A program made the position numbers and the translations under genes. Shown here one piece after another: positions 26,316 through 36,106 of a stretch of DNA of 64,000 bases. This DNA is from Anthracocystis setariae (lineage: Eukaryota > Basidiomycota > Ustilaginomycetes > Ustilaginales > Ustilaginaceae): positions 1,168,323 to 1,232,322 of the forward strand of contig CAKMXJ010000004.1 in the NCBI GenBank assembly GCA_928724745.1. Direction: 5' to 3'. The notes under the pieces were generated by a model. It searched no databases, was not told the origin of the DNA, and saw only the letters and a program-made list of their open reading frames with translations. Every line of letters starts with the position of its first letter. Positions within the stretch are counted from its first letter, which is position 1.

Positions 26316-27674
26316 TCAAGCTCGAGATTCTTGCAGCGCGGCAAAGGTATCGGCAGAATGGCCTTCCTTTTCGACGTAGTAGCGTGCAGACTGGAGCAGC
26401 TTGGCTCGCGAATCAGAGAGAATGTGACGTCCCGTCCAGCCGCCAAAAGTCGAGGTCCATTGATAGCTGCGCATTTGGATCCAGATGCGTTCGACGTCTT
26501 GCGGAGGAAGTGGAATGTTGTTTGGGAAGCTGTAGGCAAAAGTGAATCTCTTGCGATCTGGCATGACCATAAACGTATCGGCACAGAAGACGGCGGCTCC
26601 CATCGGGCTGTCTATTGCTTTGACATCGTGATCGCGCTGCCAATGGAGCACATTGGAGCCGGGGAAATGGCCTCCGCATCGGATGAGGGTGACATGAGGA
26701 AGATGTGGGAGGGAAAACGAGTCCGACTCTACTTCGGTAACGTAGCGTTGTCGCGCGGCAAGGTCGGGGTGAGCATGGGAAGAGTCGAGACCGCGTTGAT
26801 ACCAGCTGCGATCGAGCTTGGAAATGAAGACGTTGCAGTCGAGCATCTTGGCCCAAGTGAGGCTGGTGCCGAAAAAGTGTGGGTGGGAAATGAAGATGGC
26901 GGCGACCTTGCCAGTGCAACTGAGCGTGCAAATCTCCTGCAAGAGTTGCACCGAGACAAAGCCGCAGCAATCCCAGATGACAGCACCGGCTTCGGTGAGG
27001 AGCACAAAGGGGGTCTGTCCGATAGCTACCGGAGGCTCGAGCTTGACGCGAACGATGCGAGCATCCGAGGGTTCGGGAACAAGCTCAAACGAGGTCTTGA
27101 TCGCGAGCTGCCTGGGCGTGGTATAAGCCTGACCTGTTGGGCACGGGAATTGCCTGTCGTCTACCGATTTGATACCGCGACCAAAATGAAATTGGCAAGA
27201 TGAAGTAGCAAGAGAAGCACAGCAAGGTACACCGACCGAGCTTGTTAGTATGAGCTACGGAGAATGAATACAGAAAGTGTGCACGCTGCAGTGCACTGGA
27301 GGAATCAGCCGCCGATGCAGCTTGATGGCACTGTGGGCGTGAGAACAAGTGACCCACCATAGCAAACGGGACATTCCGGTGGACCCTGTTGGGAGGAATA
27401 TTGGTTCCCACAAGTCGTGCAGATGGCGAGGTCGGCGCTGTGTGGGAACAGAATGGCACAGGTGTACATGCGATTCGGATGGTCCCGAGGCAGTCACAGT
27501 CGTGTGGGTAGAGTCGCTTGAAGCTAATCAGCAACACTGACGCAAGGCACACTGCAGCTCAAGACAACGAACGTGACTTGAACCAAGAATCTGGCAGCTT
27601 ACTCACTCTTGCTCCCAGATTTGCTGCATGCTGAGCTGCTGCGTCTCCAATGCGGGAGACTCGTCCGATGGCAT
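26316..27674 (-). CDS. metallo-beta-lactamase-fold protein with N-terminal zinc ribbon (three exons)
   Basis: Predicted hydrolase-like protein of 321 residues. Exons, in order of translation: 27674-27607, 27437-27358 and 27133-26316; introns of 169 and 224 bases use donors GTGAGT and GTGGGT, with phases 2 and 1 that restore an unbroken family alignment. Residues 29-48 form a zinc ribbon: CTTC, then CPVC 13 positions on. The fold follows, with SHPHFFGTSLTWA where classical enzymes have HxHxDH (the DH pair is replaced), then GGHFPGSNV and FCADTFMVMPDRKRF with YSFPNNIPLP. This replaced metal site is typical of a fungal and plant subfamily of unknown substrate, so activity should not be assumed. 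It diverges from the Zn2Cys6 regulator gene at 28678. Confidence 0.82.
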
Positions 27675-28677
27675 GATGGATTCGAGATCGGATCACTCGA
27701 ACCAAGCTAAAGCTGAGAGCCAGGTGCAAATGTCGAATGGGATTCGGCGGCCGTGATGCTTGTCGGAGTAGCCGCCGTTAGCGCTACAGGCTGTTGCCAG
27801 TTGTCCTGTCGGTTTCCGTGAGCGAGCTGAGATGAAGTCAAAGTAAAGGCTGGAATGACGTCGGGTGTGTGATGGCCTTGTCGAATGATGTTTCATAGAG
27901 CTCGGATGTTAATCCGACCGCGGGGCAGCCGATGGTCACAACAGTCAGCTGTAGCCCGTGTCATCGAGCTTGCGGCTACAGCGCTTCGACGGCATCATCT
28001 CCTGCTGTAAACGTGGAGGACGGTGGTTGTCTCTTTGACCATTTCTCACAAATTTCAGTACCTTTTTTTTGACACACATATACATATATATATCTATATA
28101 TATATATATACATAAATAAGGCCTCAACATCAATTCAAGGTCGGATCCGTCGGTAACCACCACCACCATCATCACCACCAACCAGATTGCGACCACTCCC
28201 TAGTTTGAAAGGGGTGCATCCCACAGGCGCGCAGCATCCTTGGCTGCAGTGAGGTGCTTTGTAGCTGCAGGAGCGTTGGGATCAGCGGAAGCTTGACCGC
28301 GGCCATCGCTGTCTGCATTGTTCTACAAGCTCTTGGTACCTGTTGACCTCAATGTCCAAAGCCGCACCTGCAGTACTCAGCAGGTTTGGCCATCACAGTT
28401 GGAGTTGATGTATGTGTTCAAACGCCAACCACCCAAGACAATGGACAACGATAGCTTCTTAGTTTGGATAGCCCTCTAAGCGGACCGAAAGATCTTGAGG
28501 TCTCGGTCACATGGTTGAGTGGACCCTGGACCCTGACATGTTGCGCGAAGTACAAAAAGCGAAAGCGACAACGCGTTTCCCCACACCTTGCCGCTCCGAC
28601 CCCTAAACTTGCATTCAAAGAGCTCATGCGATATTCGTCAGTATAGGGTAGCATGCGGCGCTCGCGGCTCAACCACC
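27675..28677. other. divergent intergenic region with AT microsatellite
   Basis: One kilobase between the metallo-beta-lactamase-fold gene (minus) and the Zn2Cys6 regulator (plus). A run of T followed by TA/CATATA dinucleotides spans about 28063-28118, and CAC/CAT trinucleotides follow near 28157-28182. No gene seen. Confidence 0.55.
28074..28118. repeat. TA-rich dinucleotide repeat
   Basis: About 45 bases of interrupted CA and TA dinucleotides between two divergent genes, preceded by a T8 run. Confidence 0.85.
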
Positions 28678-31164
28678 ATGTCAGAACTGAGCAGTCGCAA
28701 GAAGCCACATCGTGCCCAAGTGGCATGCACCCGCTGCAGATCACAGAAACTTCGATGCGACGGGCTCATTCCCTGCTCTCGCTGCATTCGAGCTAAAGCG
28801 CAATGTGCCGATCCTCTCCAACGTTCGCGAGATCTTCCCTCGCAGGATGAACATGCTCATACCCTACTCCGCTTACGCACAACATCAACACAAGCAGAGT
28901 CGTCAGCTCAGAAACGGCTCATCGGCGGTCCAAGCTCGGCCGTTCTGGCATCGACAGCTCACGACTCTGTCATCGGATCCAGCTTGGTGCAACGGCTGCA
29001 AGAGGTCATGAAGGATATGATCGGCCGTCTAGAGGCTGTTGAAGCTAGAGTAGGAATCGCAACAGGAGCCGAGTCACGCCTGGTGGTCCCGGATCATGGT
29101 CAGCTGCCATTACGATCGTCGTCGATGCATGAGAGCGTAAGAGCTCCATTTACAGACATGATGGAGAAGGGTGCCGACAGATCAAATGTCCAATCGAGGA
29201 ACACCAGTCCCGAACCTGTCGATCCACCTGAAAGCGACACAGCATCTGCTCGTGTTCCGCAACCATCTGCCAACTGGACCAACAGCAACGGCGGCGACAT
29301 GCTCAATGCCAACATGCAACCTGGACATTGTCACGTTCACAACTCGTTGGATAAGGCTGGCGCCGCAGCCATGATTATCACGACAGCCCGGCCAACGGAC
29401 CCAATAACGAGCGGCTTGATCACGAGGGACGTGGCGGCATGGCTTCTTAATTGGTTTCTGAGGCACTGCCATCCTTTCCTTCCCGTCTTGGACGTGGGGA
29501 GCAGTAACGACATCGAAAAGATGCGAGAAGAAGCCCCTTTCCTTCTCACGGCGATACTTGCCATCAGTTTGCGCTTCGAAGCTCTGCGTACATGCCAACT
29601 CGTTGAGATAGGCACAGCCGCTGCATTATCTGAGAGTCTCACGCAGCTGACTGAAGTTCTGCTAGGCCAAACACTGCTGCGATCGCGCTTCCGTTTGAGC
29701 GACGTTCAAGCGGTACTCTTCCTCCATGCATGGGGTTTGCGTCCGATCGGTCAAGGTTCTGACACATGGATCCTGTCGGGTCATGCCTTCCGCTTGGCAA
29801 AACGTCTTGGCATCGAAAAGACCGTCACCTCTTCCCACAGCTTTGGGTCCGACTTTCTTGCCTCAAGACGAACCTGGTTGCTGTTGTGCGCATCCGACTG
29901 CTTTCCCTCTCTCGGGTTTGGCAGACCCTTCTCGCCGAAAGAAAACCTCGACCTGTGCGCAAACATCATCACGCGTCTCAAACAGGACCACCTTTTTCAT
30001 GGGATCGATATCGGATTGGATGCTTTTGTGGCAGCGCAAGGCGAGCTTGCCCAGATCTCCAGAAGACTGTTGGACTGGGTGGCAGATGCCTCGTCTCAGC
30101 TCAACTCACATATAGAGGAGAGACATCAGGCCGATAGCCAGTCATGGATCGATGTAGAGTCGATCTGGTCGCGATACCAGGAGCTCAATCAAAGTCTTCA
30201 GACCTGCGAAGCGCAATGGAACGATGGCCTTCATTCGCCGGTGACCAAGATCAGTGCTGCTTTGTATCGATGGCACGTTCGCCTGTGTCTACCCAGTTTT
30301 GCGTTGCGACTCAATGATATTGCCGACCGCACTCACATGGCAAGATTCTGCGACCAGGATACAAGCAATAGGAAAGAGACCATTTCGAAGGCGTCTCGAT
30401 ATCGTTCGGTTTATCGAAACGCCATTTTGCGATCATCGGAAGCGATCGTGCAACTACACGCCCAAGATGAGGGCATGCTCACTTATGTCCCCGATTATCT
30501 CGTCATGGCATTGGCACAGGCATGTTCGGCTCGAATTGGACTTCTTGAAAGCGAAGCAAACCCAGATCGAGCGGCAAGGAAGGTTGACAGGGCCTGCGAG
30601 CACGCAATAGGCAAACAAGCAGCAGCCAAAGTGGATGGACAACAGCACGCAAAGCAGGAAACTGATCTGATTGCTTCGGCACTTGCATCCTTGGATCGCT
30701 TGGCATCGCAAGGCGTTTCTTTGGCTCGGTACTTATCAGCCAAAGTGGTGGATGCTGCACAAAAGGCTCAACTGGCCATCCCGCAGCGAAGCAGCTTGCG
30801 TCACAGAAAAGCCGCTGCGCTTGATTTCGAGTCAACTCAACCTGCCAAGCGGCTCAAGAGAACGAGGCGACCGTCTTGCGGAGAAGCTGCAGCCAATCAA
30901 AGCTCGAGCAAGGACAATGCTAGCAATGTCGTGCCAATATTGTCATCAACAAACGAGACACCAAGTCAACCGATGGACGCTTACATCAGTCCAGCCACGA
31001 GCAGCCTTCAGGACCTTTTTGAAGCAAAATGGCCCGAAGCAAACGACTTGGACCTCTGGTTTGACGCCGATGACCCTCTTCGACTGTTGTTCGGTGAAAA
31101 TGTCGACTTGCTTCCTACCAACACATTTGATATCAACATGGATCTCTTTTCGTCCGCATCATAA
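28678..31164 (+). CDS. Zn2Cys6 fungal transcription factor
   Basis: Binuclear zinc-cluster regulator of 828 residues from the ATG at 28678 (context ACCACCATG; the open stretch upstream to 28588 has no ATG). The zinc cluster has C17, C20, C27, C33, C36 and C43 (C-x2-C-x6-C-x5-C-x2-C-x6-C). A fungal_trans region covers about residues 230-480, including WFLRHCHPFLPVLD, LTAILAISLRF and SGHAFRLAKRLGIEK. A short basic stretch AKRLKRTRRPS lies near 755, and the C-terminus is acidic (DLWFDADDPLRLLFGENVD), a plausible activation region. It lies beside a DHDPS-type aldolase and a sugar-porter gene whose shared promoter has three TCGG-N6-CCGA sites, so it is the likely local regulator. That link is inferred from position only. 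Confidence 0.9.
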   Translation: MSELSSRKKPHRAQVACTRCRSQKLRCDGLIPCSRCIRAKAQCADPLQRSRDLPSQDEHAHTLLRLRTTSTQAESSAQKRLIGGPSSAVLASTAHDSVIGSSLVQRLQEVMKDMIGRLEAVEARVGIATGAESRLVVPDHGQLPLRSSSMHESVRAPFTDMMEKGADRSNVQSRNTSPEPVDPPESDTASARVPQPSANWTNSNGGDMLNANMQPGHCHVHNSLDKAGAAAMIITTARPTDPITSGLITRDVAAWLLNWFLRHCHPFLPVLDVGSSNDIEKMREEAPFLLTAILAISLRFEALRTCQLVEIGTAAALSESLTQLTEVLLGQTLLRSRFRLSDVQAVLFLHAWGLRPIGQGSDTWILSGHAFRLAKRLGIEKTVTSSHSFGSDFLASRRTWLLLCASDCFPSLGFGRPFSPKENLDLCANIITRLKQDHLFHGIDIGLDAFVAAQGELAQISRRLLDWVADASSQLNSHIEERHQADSQSWIDVESIWSRYQELNQSLQTCEAQWNDGLHSPVTKISAALYRWHVRLCLPSFALRLNDIADRTHMARFCDQDTSNRKETISKASRYRSVYRNAILRSSEAIVQLHAQDEGMLTYVPDYLVMALAQACSARIGLLESEANPDRAARKVDRACEHAIGKQAAAKVDGQQHAKQETDLIASALASLDRLASQGVSLARYLSAKVVDAAQKAQLAIPQRSSLRHRKAAALDFESTQPAKRLKRTRRPSCGEAAANQSSSKDNASNVVPILSSTNETPSQPMDAYISPATSSLQDLFEAKWPEANDLDLWFDADDPLRLLFGENVDLLPTNTFDINMDLFSSAS

Positions 31165-31262
31165 TGGATACTCTTGTTGCATTGCACGAAAGCAGCGTTG
31201 TCAGAGAATGATCAAGATTACAAGGAGAGAAAGGAGCCAAGGGTGAGCACAGTCGGATTGTG

Positions 31263-32339
31263 CTATACGGATTTTGTCAGCTCGAGTTCGACTTTCATGA
31301 GATGGCTAAAGCCCTTGACACCGTCCTGAACAGCGTCCTTTGAAGTGGGCTGGAGAGGTGAACGTGGGAGGCCGCCATAGCCATGGAAGGTCTCGACAAG
31401 AGCCTTGTGGATGGGCACGCCGCCCTTAGCGAGCTCCCATTCTGCAAGCGAGATGACGTGCTGAAGGTCCTTTGCTTGCTGGAAATGACCTGCATCGAAA
31501 AGGGTTTGAACTTTGACGACGGCTCTAGGAGCGATGTTGGCCATGCCGGTGATGGTGCCATGAGCGCCTACAGCCAGCGCAGCAGTCAAGTAATCGCTTG
31601 CGCCACCGAGTACAAAGAATTGGACACCGTCACCCGAGGCTGCGGGCAGAGCGCAGTTGCGAGCCATTTTGCCGATATCATGGTCAGTGTGTTTGACTCC
31701 ACAGATTTGTGGGTGTGCTGAAAGCGTGCGCGTGATGTCAGAGCTTAGATTGATGCCGGAGCAGACTGCTGGATATGAGTAGATGAGGATAGGCAAGGGT
31801 GAAGAGTTGGCGATAGCCGTATAGAAATCAAGCGCACCCGAAACGCCAAGCTGATTGGGGTAGTAAGACGATGGAAGGACCAAGGCGTGCGAAGCGCCAG
31901 CCAGGGCCATGGCAGCGAGACTGGCACGCGCTGTGACTACCGAGTGACCGCCTGCACCGGCGATAAGAGGCATGTCGGAACATCCGCAAGTATCCATCGC
32001 TTTCCTTGCCGAGCGAACAAGCTGTCATTGGGGCAAAACAGAAAGACCGAAGCAGAATGAGTGTACAATTTGTGCTGATTGCAACGTTGGGGCAGTGCAA
32101 CTTACAGTGACCTTCTCATCCTCAGTAAGAGAAACTGCCTCGCCAGTTGAGCCGAGCACGACAATCCCTGCAACGCCGCTGGTAGCTACATAGGTGATAT
32201 GCTTTTCGAATGCATCGACATCGAGTTTGCCACCATGTTCGCCTTTGAAAAAGGTGAGAACTGGGACATAGATTCCCCTTTTGAGAGTCTTGAACTCTGG
32301 CAGGGCGTCCACGCTTGAAACTGCGTCCAAAGATACCAT
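31263..32339 (-). CDS. DHDPS/NAL-family aldolase (two exons)
   Basis: Class I aldolase of the dihydrodipicolinate synthase family, which splits or forms a 2-oxo acid through a lysine Schiff base with pyruvate. Exons are 32339-32106 and 32021-31263 (330 residues); donor GTAAGT, acceptor GACAG, an 84-base intron in phase 0. GSTGEA is near 63-68, AGAGGHS near 99-105, the catalytic Tyr in LIYSYP is Y159 and the Schiff-base Lys in CGVKHTD is K188. Fungal members outside lysine synthesis include 2-keto-3-deoxy-galactonate and -rhamnonate aldolases and hydroxy-oxoglutarate aldolases; fungi make lysine by another route, so a catabolic role is likely. It shares a promoter region with a transporter of the quinate/galacturonate type. 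The exact substrate cannot be fixed from sequence. Confidence 0.88.
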
Positions 32340-32365
32340 ATTGACCAGCAGCTGTGTGTTTATAT

Positions 32366-32400
32366 GTGCGTGTGCGTGTGCGTTTGCGTTTGCGTTTGTG
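32366..32400. repeat. hexanucleotide repeat in the aldolase 5' leader
   Basis: Tandem GTGTGC passing into GTTTGC units, about six copies, directly upstream of the aldolase start. On the minus strand the frame is open through it but has no ATG, so it is treated as untranslated. Confidence 0.8.
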
Positions 32401-32543
32401 TGAGTGCACGTACAGCTAGAAGCTTGGTAGGTGACGGTTGTCAAGGCAGACTGAAAGCAAACGGACCGACGGTTTCGGGTTGATTATAAAGGACGCTTTG
32501 TGACCATTGCGGGGCAGTGGTTACATGATGGCATTCCTATTTG

Positions 32544-32557
32544 TCGGTTCAGTCCGA
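32544..32557. promoter_or_regulatory. TCGG-N6-CCGA site 1
   Basis: Perfect inverted TCGG/CCGA with a six-base spacer (TTCAGT). Zn2Cys6 homodimers such as Ppr1 and UaY bind CGG-N6-CCG sites of this form. 205 bases before the aldolase start. Confidence 0.6.
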
Positions 32558-32687
32558 ACCTCTACCGGGTCTGGTCACTCGGTCAATCGAATTGTTCCGC
32601 GACCGACTTGGGATTCGAGTCGTAACGGACCCTGAAATGGGAATCTTCACGGCTATGTCGGTAATTTCTGCGAGCCCACCACGTCGC

Positions 32688-32701
32688 TCGGAACGAACCG
32701 A
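32688..32701. promoter_or_regulatory. TCGG-N6-CCGA site 2
   Basis: Same perfect inverted motif with spacer AACGAA, 131 bases beyond the end of site 1. Confidence 0.6.
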
Positions 32702-32713
32702 GAGAAGAGTTTC

Positions 32714-32727
32714 TCGGTCCAAACCGA
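32714..32727. promoter_or_regulatory. TCGG-N6-CCGA site 3
   Basis: Third perfect inverted motif with spacer TCCAAA, 26 bases (start to start) from site 2. The equal architecture and different spacers argue for selection on the half-sites. Confidence 0.6.
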
Positions 32728-32996
32728 TAGAAGGCTCCGAACCGATAGCCAAATGAGCACAATACTGTACCCCACACTACAGGCCTGGACAGCGCTGTGC
32801 ACGTTTCCCCCACACTGTCATTACCCCGCAACGGTGAGCGATGCAGCTCACCGATACCATTGCACCGAGTCAGAGCAGACGGAAAAGGTGTTTGACCACC
32901 GTCGCAACGCCTCCTGGTGCATGTCCCTGCAAGGATCGGTTTCGCCTTTCAGCTCTCCCTCCCGCTGCACGAGCATGTGCGTACCATCGTCTATAT

Positions 32997-33003
32997 TATA
33001 AAG
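32997..33003 (+). promoter_or_regulatory. TATA-like element of the transporter gene
   Basis: TATAAAG lies 194 bases upstream of the ATG at 33197, at a distance similar to that seen for the flavin monooxygenase. Positional assignment. Confidence 0.45.
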
Positions 33004-33196
33004 CAAGCTTGCTCGAGGTGCCGATGACTTGTTTCCGTCTCCCCTCAGAACTTGAACACTTCCTGTGCTGGAAAGCGCCTTCCCACCTCTGAACCAACCA
33101 AACACTCGCTGCGCCCATCACGCATGCTGGATCGCCCACCGGGGTTTTCATCATCAAGCTTAGCACACTGCCGCAGAGAGCAAACACACAGCCAAG

Positions 33197-34885
33197 ATGC
33201 GAAATTTTTTCAAGCACCAAGACACCTCGCCGTATCCGGCGCCTCCCGAGGTGTATAATAAGAGGGTCTGGCTCATGATGCTATCAGCCTCCTTGAGTGC
33301 CGGTATGTTCGGGTACGACTCGAGCTTTTTGGGTGGCACCTTGTCATTGCCGTCCTTCAAGCATGCATTTGGCCTTGACGATTCGTTGGGAGCCCTCAAG
33401 TTGGCAGCGCTACAGAGTCACATTGTTTCGACGTTTCAAGCCGGCTGCTTCTTTGGAACCCTTAGCACCTATCCTCTGGTCGAACGCGTGGGAATGCGCT
33501 ATTGCTTCTTCCTCGCTTCTTTTTTGTTTGTGCTCGGATCCATCCTGCAGACCGTCAGCACCGGTCAGCTGGCCATGATTTATGCAGGCCGTGCGCTGAC
33601 TGGTCTCGCCATCGGAAATGCGTACTTGCTTGGCCCTGCATACGTTTCGCTCAACTCGCCCCCCGCCATCCGTGGTAAGATGGTGGGTCTCCTCGAGTGT
33701 GTCTATCAAGCTTTTCAAGTCACCGGTTTTTGGATCAACTACGGTGTCAACAAGCACATCAGCGCCCACAGCAACACTCAGTGGAGAATCCCAGTTGGAT
33801 TTCAAATCCTGCCCGCAACGCTCTTGGCCGTGCTCATGTACTTCCAACCTGAAGCTCCACGATGGCTCATCAACAAGGGTCGACAAGAACAAGGTATCCG
33901 CAATCTCTGCTACCTTCGCAACCTGCCACAGGACCACCCCTACATCCAGTTTGAGATCCAGCAGATCAAGGATCAGATCAAGGATGAACACCAGACAGGC
34001 CACCACAACTCTTTCCTGAGCAAGCTCAAGGAGTCGTTCGGTGCCAACAACAGGACTAGACTCTTTCTCGGGTTCGCTGTCATGCTGCTTCAGAACTTTT
34101 CGGGAATCAATGCGTTGAACTATTACAGCGCCACGCTCATTCGCAACGTAGGCTTCACAGGTACATCCGTTTCGCTCCTAGCCACCGGAGTGTACGGTCT
34201 TGAAAAGGCGTTTGTCACGCTTGTTTTCATGTCCTTCTTTGTCGACACCATGGGTAGAAGGAAAGCTCTGCTGATCGGGTCACTGGGTGCGGCCTCGGGT
34301 ATGCTGTATCTCGGAATCTACACAAACGTGTCACACAGTTTCACCAAGACACCGCCTCGAGATGCAGGCTCTGCCATGGCCCTTGCCGCCATCTACTGGT
34401 ACACTTTCTGGTATGCAATGTCGTGGAACGGCATCCCGTTCATGTTCTGCGCCGAGGTTTTCCCTGCCAGGATCCGTATGCTTTGCATGACGATGACCAC
34501 CTGCATGCAGTGGCTTGCTCAGTTCATCATCGTCTACTCGCTCCCGTACATGGTTGTCAAGATCAAGGGCTACGTCTTTGTCTTCTTTGCCGCTTGGACC
34601 ACCTTCTCCTTCTTCTTCACACTATTCCTCATGCCAGAAACCAAAGGCGTTCAGCTGGAAGACATGGACATTCTCTTCAACATCAAGGGCACTGCTTTCC
34701 GCAAGGATCGCGAGTTTAAACGCATCGTTGCCGAGAGGGCGGAAAACACCAACAACGGCCAAGGCACCGGTACATCCACTTTTCATGTCACAATCAAGGA
34801 CCAAGATTTAGAGTCGACCGGCTCCTTCCAAGACAAGCACGATGCCGAACAAGGCGGCCAAAGGCTAGAATCACGAGATGCTTGA
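33197..34885 (+). CDS. MFS sugar porter, quinate/galacturonate permease type
   Basis: Proton-coupled sugar or sugar-acid permease of the plasma membrane, 562 residues, single exon. The N-terminus PPEVYNKRVWLMMLSASLSAG and GYDSSFLGGTLSLPSF are typical of the quinate and galacturonate permease branch rather than hexose carriers. Twelve membrane segments can be read; sugar-porter signatures include AGRALTGLAIGNAYLLGPAY, PEAPRWLINKGR after segment 6, NYYSATLIRNVG in segment 7, DTMGRRKAL after segment 8 and FLMPETKGVQLEDMD after segment 12. The cytosolic tail is hydrophilic. It is transcribed away from the DHDPS-family aldolase, so uptake of the aldolase pathway's starting acid sugar is the simplest reading; quinate, galacturonate and related acids are all possible. 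Confidence 0.88.
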   Translation: MRNFFKHQDTSPYPAPPEVYNKRVWLMMLSASLSAGMFGYDSSFLGGTLSLPSFKHAFGLDDSLGALKLAALQSHIVSTFQAGCFFGTLSTYPLVERVGMRYCFFLASFLFVLGSILQTVSTGQLAMIYAGRALTGLAIGNAYLLGPAYVSLNSPPAIRGKMVGLLECVYQAFQVTGFWINYGVNKHISAHSNTQWRIPVGFQILPATLLAVLMYFQPEAPRWLINKGRQEQGIRNLCYLRNLPQDHPYIQFEIQQIKDQIKDEHQTGHHNSFLSKLKESFGANNRTRLFLGFAVMLLQNFSGINALNYYSATLIRNVGFTGTSVSLLATGVYGLEKAFVTLVFMSFFVDTMGRRKALLIGSLGAASGMLYLGIYTNVSHSFTKTPPRDAGSAMALAAIYWYTFWYAMSWNGIPFMFCAEVFPARIRMLCMTMTTCMQWLAQFIIVYSLPYMVVKIKGYVFVFFAAWTTFSFFFTLFLMPETKGVQLEDMDILFNIKGTAFRKDREFKRIVAERAENTNNGQGTGTSTFHVTIKDQDLESTGSFQDKHDAEQGGQRLESRDA

Positions 34886-35201
34886 GGTTGTAGTATCGCG
34901 TTCGACGCTATGATGGACGACACGACGATAAAGTAATTTTGGGCACCGTGACGGAGCCAAGTTAACGACAAGGTATGGGAACAAGGACTGCTATCACAGC
35001 ATCATCTTTGTCTTGAAGTGTGCCTAGTCTGGAGCCCCTCAAAGCCCTTGTCAAACGAAGAACAGGGTCGCAAAGCATAAGATCTGCTGAACTTGTGTTG
35101 GTTTGTTCACCTTGTTGTGGCGCGGAGGCATTCTCCACTGCAGCAGTCCACTGACACATGATGCAGTGACATTTGCTAACTAGCGATGAAGATAACCCGT
35201 T
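34886..35201. other. intergenic between transporter and pseudogene
   Basis: 316 bases following the transporter stop. No gene is recognised. The pseudogene's missing 5' half is not found here. Confidence 0.5.
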
Positions 35202-36106
35202 GATTGGGACAAGCGAGGAAGTGCCTGGTACAGCAGCAGCATCTCTGGACAAGGTAACGTTCAGAGCTCTGGTACATGAAACGCCAACAACGACCAGACG
35301 TGCGGTGTGAACGTGATGTACGACAATAGCAAGATCTTCTCGGCAGGTGGCTCTCAGAGTTACAGTGATAACGATGGTCTCAACGTTGCTCACAGGATCA
35401 CGATGAACGGCGTCAATTCTGCGCCAACTGTGCAGCAGCTGCCAAACATGAGCTGCGCAAGGATGTATGCCAACGCAGTCGTGCTTCCCAACGGCAAGGT
35501 CTTCATCACGGGAGGCCAGACATACGGTCAAAACTTCAAGGACACTAACAGCGTCATGCAGGCCGAGATCTGGGATCCTGATTCCAATATTTTCACCCTG
35601 GTTGCGTCTACTGAGGCGCCCCGCAAATATCGCTCCACTGCGCTCCTCATGCCTGATGGACGTATTATGAGCGGCGGCGGAGGCTTGTGCTACGTCAATG
35701 GCAATTGTATTGCTGGTGACCACCCCGACATGTACTTCTATACTCCCCCCTTCTTTGTTCGCCTCGAATGGTCGCCCTGTTTCACGTCCTCAAGTCACCA
35801 GAATTGCCACGAGCCAGCAAAGTGGCACCCAGATCCGCGTCAACCCCGGTGGCACCCTAACGGTGACGCTCAACAGTGCTGCAGGTCTCAGTCACGTCCA
35901 CATTCGAATGGGATCATCTCCCCACTCCATCAACACTGATCAGCGCCGCATCCCTCTCGCTGTGCAGAGAACCTCGGGCAGCACAGTCACGCTTACGGTC
36001 CCCAGAGACAATCAAGTTGTTTCCCTCTGGCTCCTGGTACTACTTGGCTGTAGCTTCCAGCGGCGCTCACAGCATCGGTCAAATCGTCAACGTCCTCAAG
36101 GTCTAG
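35202..36106 (+). pseudogene. glyoxal/galactose oxidase-like remnant
   Basis: Degraded C-terminal half of a copper radical oxidase of the galactose/glyoxal oxidase family. Recognisable runs are CGVNVMYDNSKIFSAGGSQS, NMSCARMYANAVVLPNGKVF, ITGGQ, RKYRSTALLMPDGRIMSGGGG and a closing GSWYYLAV followed by GAHSIGQIVNVLK. It is broken by an in-frame TGA at 35277-35279, a frameshift in the C6 run near 35745-35750 and a second frameshift near 36011-36030. The N-terminal half, signal peptide and part of the kelch repeats are absent (intact relatives exceed 600 residues; about 300 codons remain). The relatively clear similarity suggests fairly recent loss, though sequencing error at the homopolymer could account for one of the three lesions. 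Confidence 0.8.

Larger units (their letters stand above)
32340..33196. other. shared divergent promoter of aldolase and transporter
   Basis: 857 bases between the two ATGs. It contains a GTGTGC/GTTTGC hexamer repeat at 32366-32400 in the aldolase leader, three TCGG-N6-CCGA sites at 32544, 32688 and 32714, and a TATA-like element at 32997 for the transporter. Several single CCGA and TCGG half-sites lie around the palindromes. Confidence 0.65.

Noticed and set aside
32340..32444. N-terminal extension of the aldolase through the hexamer repeat
   Set aside because: The frame is open but has no ATG; the translation is a His/Asn/Ala repeat and the family starts near the ATG at 32339.
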